Assembly (NCBI RefSeq): GCF_029168945.1
Contig: NC_083603.1
Location: 18,972,001 to 19,036,000, forward strand
DNA length: 64,000 nt
Reading direction: 5' to 3'
Origin: Cannabis sativa
Lineage: Eukaryota; Streptophyta; Magnoliopsida; Rosales; Cannabaceae
Of the stretch, positions 57,726 to 64,000 are shown one piece after another. The stretch's first letter is position 1; every line of letters starts with the position of its first letter. The notes beneath the pieces are model-generated. The model saw only the letters and a program-made list of their open reading frames with translations, did not search any database and was not told the DNA's origin. Made by a program: the position numbers and the translations under genes.

Positions 57726-59640
57726 TGTTGGGTTTTATGCCCTAAATAAAACTCATTTCATATAATCAGATTTACTTATTAATAAAGATCAGAAATAACA
57801 TTTTATGTTGCATGGTTCACATGATTTATTTCATGATTATATGTGTATATAATGTATGAATTCTTTTTAAGTCCAGAACATATGAGTTTGTTAAAGATTA
57901 TAGTGTTGTCAGCACAGTGGAATATAATCTTTATTATATGTTCAAAAGTAGATTCCCTGATTTGTCAGAACACTGGATTTAGCCTGACATGGTATAATCA
58001 GCGATAGGTATTCTTACACCTTGGAAAAGTGTTATGTCCTTTCCAGGACATTGGCAAAGTTTACCAGTATCGGATGCATGGAGTATGCATTGGAATGGAC
58101 CGATATTGAACTTTGAATTAGATTTTGAAACTTACCGTAAACATCTATTCAATTCAATATCATAAGTTGATCCTAGATCACATGATCGAAATCCTGATAT
58201 GGTTAGGCTCAATTTCAAGAGTATTATTCGTGTTCTTTGATTTATTAGTTAAGCCTAATCTTTAGTCTGGGCAATACGTACATTTTGGGAACACGGTAAT
58301 GCAATTGAGTGGGGGAGCGCTAACATAAATATGGAATCTATAGCTTCTATTTGGCAAACAGAAGTAAAGGATGATTTCCTTCGAGCTTAACCAAACGAAA
58401 ATAAATGGTGGAGATCTCATTTCACTTAGGTGAAATATCATTTATACAGGGTTAAGTGTTTTAAGGATAAAATACATTGTAGGGTGTTACGGTAATTTAA
58501 TCCCTGTACAGTGTAAATCATCTATATAGAGGATCATTGATCACATTAGGGTTATAACAATGGATAACTAATGACGTGTCTATATCGTGGAACATATAGA
58601 GCGTTTCTATATGACTGAGAGTGCAATTCCAAGTTCTAAGTGTGGATTCAATGAGGAATAAATAAGTTAGGGAATTTACTTGGTAAATTCGGTTCGACTT
58701 ATTGGAAGCTCGGTTATATAGACCCATGGTCCCCATACTAGTTGAGGCCATACTGCTTGTAAGACTCAGTTAATTGATTTTAATTAATCAATTATAATTC
58801 TAAAAGTTAGACTATGTCTACTTTATGAATTCTCACAGTTTAAGGATGAAATCGTAATTAAAAGGGTTTCTAGGTTTAATTATTAATTAACAGACTTTGT
58901 ATGTCTAATTAATAATTATTTTCAATGACAATATTATTTAATAATCTATTTTAGTTATTAAATAATTAGTTTTGGCATTTAAATGATTAGAATTGGAAAA
59001 GTGACATTTTTGGAGAAATAGAAATAAAATTGAGGAAACTGCGAAATCCAAGTGAGGCCCATTTCCCTCTATGGCCGAGCACTCCCTTTGTGTTTCCCAA
59101 TTATTATTTTTATTTTTTAATTGTCATGTAATTGCTAATCAAAGCCTAGCTATAATAGGAAAGTGGTGAATCACACTAAATAAGGCAGTTAATCAATTAC
59201 ACAGTAAAAGAGGAAACTGTTTTATTTGGAAAGTTGTGCTCTCCCTTCTCCCTATATAAAGCAACCTTTGTGTCTCTTCTCTTGCATGCTATCAGCCACG
59301 AAATTAAGAGAGAAAAGAGAGAGAAATTTCGAAATCCTTGTGAGATGAGTAGTGCCCACACACATCAAGTGGTATCTCATTCATAGTATGGAAGACTATG
59401 GAATTTCTGCATCAAAGAAGGAGAAAAGAAGATCCAGGTTCAGATCTTGGTGATGCTCTGCTACAGAAAGGAATCAAGGGCTAGAGATCTGAACGGAAGG
59501 AGTCATAATATTCCGCTGCACCCACTGTAAGGTTTTCTAACTTTATATGTGTTTATTTTCATTGTTTTAGAATTCATATTAGGTTGTTAATCCAACATAC
59601 TTGTTAGTAAATCTAGATCCTGGTAAAATAATTTCCAACA
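57726..59640 (+). repeat. Element B 3' LTR (1915 bp)
   Basis: Starts TGTTGGG and ends TTCCAACA, followed by target duplication GAACA. Confidence 0.95.
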
Positions 59641-59645
59641 GAACA

Positions 59646-60362
59646 TTGATCTTTTTATCTCTCCTGTTTATATATATATATATATTATATATGGCTGTAA
59701 GGCCTTTAAGACATCATGACCGGCCAAGCGGTCTTTAAACTCGGAATTAATTTTCATTTTTTGGACAACGGGCTGACCGGGCAGCTTTTAATCCCGGTAC
59801 ATTATGCTCTTGTTATCCTTAATGAATTTCATTCTCTGTTTATAATTGCAGTGCAATTGTTTTTATTTTATGTTTACCAGATGCTTTGTACAGGTATAGG
59901 TGGCCCCTAAGTGACCGAGCAGACGTATGACTCTTGGTCACTTATCTTTGCAAATATATTGCTTTTTTGTTCGGTGTTTTGGGTTCGACCGAACCTTTTG
60001 TACGCACTCGAGGTAAATTATAATCATGCTGATCTTTTCGACTCAATAGAATTGGAAATACTATCTTTATTCTTTTATTGATCGAAAATGTATTTGTTAC
60101 CATAGTAACTTACATCAGAGCTAGTGATATAATGGATCTTTTTAGCTTAACATGACATAAAACAAATAAGAAATTATACTTTAAAGTGGTCTACCCGACC
60201 TGAGTACTTTTGTTTCTGAAACCTCTGCGCGGAGTCCGTCCAAGAGGCCATTCACTTATAGTGAATGTTCAATAGTACTTTAATGTGGTCTACCCAACCT
60301 GAGTACTTTGAAATGGTCTATTTGACCTGAGTACTTTGAAGTGGTCTACCCGACCTGAGTAC
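59646..60362 (-). other. Tat-R spacer between antisense gene and pol
   Basis: This is the inverted counterpart of 1285-1962: AT tract at about 59670-59692, a weakened PPT-like motif near 59903-59917, and 28-bp repeats at 60180-60207 and 60271-60363. No gene was recognised. Confidence 0.7.
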
Positions 60363-61720
60363 TCATTGGTAGTATTTCCTTAAATGTTCTCCATTCCAGT
60401 ATCGTGGTACTAAAATGAGTTGCATTTTTTCGTCATACTTACCAAGTTTGTATGCTCCGGAGTCGAGAACTTCGACCACCTGATAAGGTCCTTCCCAGTT
60501 GGGTCCTAGTACGCCTGACGTGCTGTCTTTGGTGTTTAGGAATACCCTTCTTAGGACCATATCTCCCACAAAAAATTTTCAAGCTTTCACTTGTTTGTTG
60601 AAATACCGAGCTACTTTTTGTTGATGAGCTACCAACTTTAAGTTTGCAGTTGCTCGTTTTTCTTCAATTTCATCAAGTGATTTTGCAAGGAGTATGTGCT
60701 TGGTACCTTGATCGTACGTCAACCTTCTGTGGGATGGTGGTTTGAGTTCGACGGGCAGCATAGCTTCATAACCGTACGCCATTGAGAATGGTGTCTGACC
60801 GGTTGCTATTTTTTCCGTTGTACGGTATGACCATAGAACTTCGGGGAGTTCTTCCGGCCAATTCCTTTGGCATCTTTGAGCTTCTTCTTTAGTGTGTCAT
60901 TCAGGGTCTTGTTGACTGCTTCAACTTGACCATTTGCTTGTGGATGTGCCACTACGGAGAAGCTTTTGATGATGCCATGGTTCGCGCAGAAATCAGTGAA
61001 AGATTGACTGTCGAACTGCTTGCCGTTGTCCGAGACTATTTTGTACGGTTGTCCGAACCGGCATATGATGTTCTTCACTATAAAGTCTTGAACATTCTTT
61101 GATGTGATAGTTGCGAGTGGTTCGGCTTCAGTCCACTTTGTAAAGTAGTTGACTGCTACCACCGCGTACTGCACTCCGCCTTTACCTTTAGGTAATTGCT
61201 CGATTAGGTCAATTCTCCAGATGGCAAAGGGCCACGGACTTTGCATTTGTGTCAGCTCGTTGGGCGGAGCTCTTGGTATCTTTGAAAATCTCTAGCATTC
61301 GTCGCACTTCTTTACGTAGGCTTTCGAATCTTCAATCATTGTTGGCCAGAAGTAGCCTTGCCTTAGAATTTTCTTTGATAAGCTTTGTCCGGCTTCGTGA
61401 TTTCCGCAGAATCCGTCATGAACTTCATATAGAAGCCATGCAGCTTCATTTGGTGTGACGCACCTGAGTAATGGCATTGAGAATCCTCTTCTGTACATGA
61501 TCCTGTCTATGATGATGTACCGCGCTGCCTTTCTTCTCATTTTTCGAGCTTCATTTCGGTTATCTGGGAGTTCCCCAGAGTTGAGATAGGCTGCTATTGG
61601 CATCATCCAGTTCGGAGATGTATCGATCATTTCGATTTCTTCCGTGTCGGTGATGCTAGGGTCTTCAAGAAACTGGATCGGGACCAGGTTCGCCTTGTCA
61701 CTTATATTACTGCTCGGCAA
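60363..61720 (-). pseudogene. Tat-R pol, integrase part
   Basis: On the minus strand the zinc module is complete (EVHDGFCGNH ... KKCDEC, 61490-61295). TAG at 61294-61292 follows, exactly where Tat-L has TAG. The core then reads WRIDLIEQLPKGKGG, SDNGKQFDSQ and NGQVEAVNK, so the catalytic Asp-Asp-Glu are present. A one-base deletion near 60875 shifts the frame; a TGA lies at 60581-60579. The C-terminal module (GPNWEGPYQVV) ends at KYYQ and the stop at 60363. Confidence 0.9.
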
Positions 61721-61786
61721 ACAGGCTAGCGCATCTGTAGTTGTATTTTCATCTCTTGGAATCTGCTTGAGGCTGTAGCTTTTGAA

Positions 61787-62248
61787 TTATTTGAGCAGAT
61801 CATGTATTATGCTCAGATATGCTATCATTTTTTCTCCCCGACCCTCGTATTCGCCAGATACATGATTAACCACTAGCTGTGAGTCACTGCAGATCTCGAT
61901 GTGCTCGACTTTCATTTCCTTCGCTAGTTTGAGTCCAGCGATTAGGGCTTCGTATTCAGCCTCATTGTTGGAGGCTTTGAATCCGAATTTGACCGCTGCA
62001 TGCAGGTGTTGCCCCCCAGGTGTGACAAGGGCAATTCCTGCGCCGGATAGCTGATCTGTGGCCGATCCATCCACGTGAAGCTTCCAAGTCGGCTTGCTTT
62101 CAGTGTTGGTCGGCTGTGGTGTTGGCTCGGGATTGTCTTCTGGGATGCTTTCAGTTTCTCCTGTGCATTCCACCAAAAAGTCGGCCAGAGCTTGGCCTTT
62201 GATAGCTGTTCGGGGTTGGAAATTGATTTCGTACTGCCCCAATTCCAC
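61787..62248 (-). pseudogene. Tat-R second RNase H (archaeal-type) domain
   Basis: On the minus strand WKLHVDGSATDQLSGAGIAL begins the domain, with catalytic Asp in VDGS. NNEAEYEALIAGLKLA gives the catalytic Glu, and CSDSQLVVNHV another Asp. This extra RNase H beside the usual one marks the Tat clade. A TAA at 61789-61787 breaks the frame towards integrase; upstream the frame is shifted relative to RNase H 1. Confidence 0.9.
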
Positions 62249-62279
62249 CGCCCACTTGAGTAATCGCCCAGAGGCATCT

Positions 62280-62679
62280 GGCTTTTGCAGTATTTTCCGT
62301 AGTGGTTGGTCGTGTACACCCGAACAGGATGAGCTTGAAAATAAGGTCTTAGCTTTCTTGTTGCTAAGATGAGGCAGTAGGGGAGCTTTTCTATAAACGG
62401 ATATCGGCTTTCAGCCTCGATGAGTCTTCTACTGATGTAATAGACTGGATGATGCACGCCATCTTCTTCTCTGATTAGTACGGCGCTTATGGCATGCTCC
62501 GTTACTGCCAGGTATATCCCCAGTTCCTCACCGCCTAGAGGTTTAGAGAGGACGAGAGGTTTTGCGAGCTGTGCTTTTAGATCTTGAAAAGCTCTTTCAC
62601 ATTCTTCTGTCCACTCAAACTTTTTGTTTCCTCGCAGGATGTTGAAGAATGGGACACATTTATCCGTTGATTTTGACAC
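62280..62679 (-). pseudogene. Tat-R first RNase H and RT connection
   Basis: On the minus strand FFNILRGNKKFEWTEECERA leads into LGIYLAVTEHAISAVLIREE and HPVYYISRRLIEAESRYPFI, a standard gypsy RNase H. The frame shifts near 62310, after FQAHPVRVYTT. Confidence 0.87.
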
Positions 62680-62699
62680 GAATCTGCTGAGTGCGGCGA

Positions 62700-63664
62700 T
62701 TCGACCAGTTAGGCTTTATACCCCTTTGGTTTTTGTTGGCGAGCTCATATCCAGGAGGGCTTGGATTTTTTTTGGATTGGCTTCGATTCCTCGAGCATTG
62801 ACGATGAAGCCTAGAAACTTTTCCGAGCTGACTCGGAAGGAGCATTTTAGGGGATTCAGTTTCATGTTGTATTTTCTGAGGACTTTGAAGCATTCGTCCA
62901 GGTCGTCCATGTGCCCCCCAGCCTTTCTAGATTTGACGAGCATATCATCCACGTACACTTCCATGTTTCTGCCGATCTGATCTTTAAACATTTTGTTGAC
63001 TAGTCTTTGGTATGTAGCTCTGGCATTTTTAAGATCGAATGGCATGACTTTGTAGCAGTAGAGACCCATATCTGTCCGGAAACTTGTATGTTCTTCGTCT
63101 GGTGGATGCATCTTTTATTTGATTGTAGCCCAAATAAGCATCCACGAAGCTTAATATTTCGTGCCCGGCTGTTGCATCGACGAGCTGATCGATTCTTGGA
63201 AGTGGGAAACAGTCTTTAAGGCACGCTTTGTTGAGGTCTATGAAGTCAATACAGACTCACCATTTCTTGTTCGGCTTAGGCACGAGTACGGGATTCGCAA
63301 CCCAAGCCGGATAGAAAGCTTCAATGATGAAATTGTTGTTGTGCAGATTTTCAACTTCGTCTTTCAGGGCTACTGCTCGTTCTTTATCCAGTAGTCTTCG
63401 TTTTTGCTGAACTGGCCGTATATTAGGATCAATATTCAGGACGTGCGAAATAATAGAAGGATCGATTCCGACCATATCTGCATGTGACCAGGCGAAAACA
63501 TCTAGGTTTGCTCTCAGAAATTTTATCAATTTCGATTTTAATTCGAGCAACAAACCCTTTCCGATTTTCAGCTTTCTGGCCGGGATATCTGGATCGACCT
63601 CGATCTCTTCTAATTCTTCCACAGGTCCAACATTGCTGCTTGGGTCCCCAAGTCGAGGATCCAC
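62700..63664 (-). pseudogene. Tat-R reverse transcriptase
   Basis: On the minus strand the RT begins in the frame with DVFAWSHADMVGIDPSIISH and PVLVPKPNKKW, followed by TGA at 63259-63257. The frame continues (VCIDFIDLNKAC) and then shifts near 63110. The palm domain holds the catalytic YVDD (MEVYVDDMLVKS, about 62950). Another shift lies near 62720. Catalytic residues are intact but the polyprotein is not. Confidence 0.9.
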
Positions 63665-63691
63665 ATATTCATCCTTGCCTTGGGCGGTTTC

Positions 63692-64000
63692 CTACTTGGG
63701 AATATTTATTCCCTTGACCGGGCTCTGGCTGGAGGATATTTCCTTCTTAGCCTTGGCCACTGCAAGGTTGTAACATTCCCGAGCAGATTGCTGGTTCCCT
63801 CTAAGACACCCTACCGCGTTTTTGGTTGGAAACTTCATGCACGAGTGGAATATTGATGTGACAACTTTTAAGTCGTACAAGGCTGGTCGGCCTAGCATTA
63901 CGTTAAAGGCTGAAGGAACATCCAATATCAGGAATTGTGCCATGATAGTTATGCTCGTTGGACCTTGTCCAATTGTGAGGGGTAGGCGGATTTGTCCTAG
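63692..64000 (-). pseudogene. Tat-R protease C-terminal part (runs off the window)
   Basis: On the minus strand FLILDVPSAFNVMLGRPALY and LKVVTSIFHSCMKFPTK match the end of a Tat-type retropepsin. The active-site part lies beyond the edge. TAG at 63694-63692 separates it from RT in the same frame. Confidence 0.82.

Larger units (their letters stand above)
49636..59640 (+). mobile_element. Angela-like Copia element 'B', complete but non-autonomous (10,005 bp)
   Basis: LTRs at 49636-51555 and 57726-59640 begin TGTTGGGTTTTATGCCC and end TTCCAACA. A perfect target duplication GAACA is at 49631-49635 and 59641-59645. A PBS follows the 5' LTR and a PPT precedes the 3' LTR, so all signals for retrotransposition in trans are present. 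Gag is absent and pol is a fossil. The LTRs differ at only some twenty sites by eye, so insertion is recent. It sits right after the stop codon of the Tat-R antisense gene. Confidence 0.95.
38378..64000 (-). mobile_element. Tat-R: Ty3/gypsy Tat-lineage element, 3' end and most of pol
   Basis: On the minus strand: PR, RT, RNase H, second (archaeal-type) RNase H, IN, spacer with 28-bp repeats, antisense gene, PPT and 3' LTR. It runs off the right edge, so gag and the 5' LTR are not seen. It is the inverted counterpart of Tat-L, tail to tail with it. Two Angela-like elements (41243-48949 and 49636-59640) lie in or next to the antisense gene. Dual RNase H is diagnostic for the Tat clade. Confidence 0.92.

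Noticed and set aside
59716..59910. A 64-codon frame downstream of the Tat-R antisense gene (matched at 1681-1887 in Tat-L)
   Set aside because: It lies in the likely 3' untranslated region of the antisense gene, the two versions end differently, and no domain is recognised. It may deserve a check if more copies keep it.
1..64000. Host genes, tRNA, rRNA, CRISPR or bacterial operons
   Set aside because: None seen on either strand; all substantial coding similarity is to LTR retrotransposons.

Overview
This window looks like heterochromatin-type repeat DNA from a flowering plant, probably a eudicot. The case is the set of plant-specific LTR-retrotransposon lineages it carries (Tat with two RNase H domains, chromodomain Tekay, SIRE, Angela-like Copia) in an AT-rich background. 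I found no host gene, tRNA, rRNA or CRISPR array. About 92% of the window is retrotransposon sequence. The remaining ~5 kb is older DNA that itself holds a decayed gag.

Layout. (1) 1-5612, + strand: 3' part of a Ty3/gypsy Tat element ('Tat-L'), with integrase, tandem repeats, a remnant of an antisense gene (split by a solo Angela-like LTR at 2044-3951), a polypurine tract and the 3' LTR. (2) 5613-8978: old DNA with a gag fossil and a 35-bp minisatellite. (3) 8979-18152, + strand: complete SIRE Copia element with TSD GACTT. (4) 18153-18464: more 35-bp minisatellite. (5) 18465-37102, - strand: Tekay chromovirus with TSD AAAGA. Its gag is split by an Angela-like Copia element ('C', 24046-34642) that keeps gag but has a collapsed pol. 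(6) 37103-38377: old unclassified DNA. (7) 38378-64000, - strand: a second Tat element ('Tat-R'), inverted relative to Tat-L and running off the right edge. Its antisense gene is split by Angela-like element 'A' (41243-48949, - strand, TSD CGTTG/CATTG) and followed immediately by Angela-like element 'B' (49636-59640, + strand, perfect TSD GAACA).

Relative age, from LTR resemblance by eye: the Tekay insertion is old (its LTRs differ widely). SIRE, C, A and B are much younger, with nearly identical LTR pairs. Every pol reading frame in the window is broken, so no autonomous element is intact here. The most intact reading frames are the SIRE PR-IN segment, the Angela-C gag and the Tat antisense gene.

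Most interesting points. First, the Tat family carries a spliced-looking antisense gene with its own TATA box and a gypsy-type 'transposase_28' (PF04195)-like domain; the two copies carry different, complementary deletions. Second, Angela-like copies A and B share the same gag-less, pol-decayed interior yet have near-identical LTRs, which points to a non-autonomous family moved in trans, while copy C is the reverse (gag kept, pol collapsed). Third, the Angela leader contains hairpins with one constant loop and covarying stems, plus a duplicated 22-nt motif, which suggests a selected RNA structure. All identity statements are by eye; none was computed.
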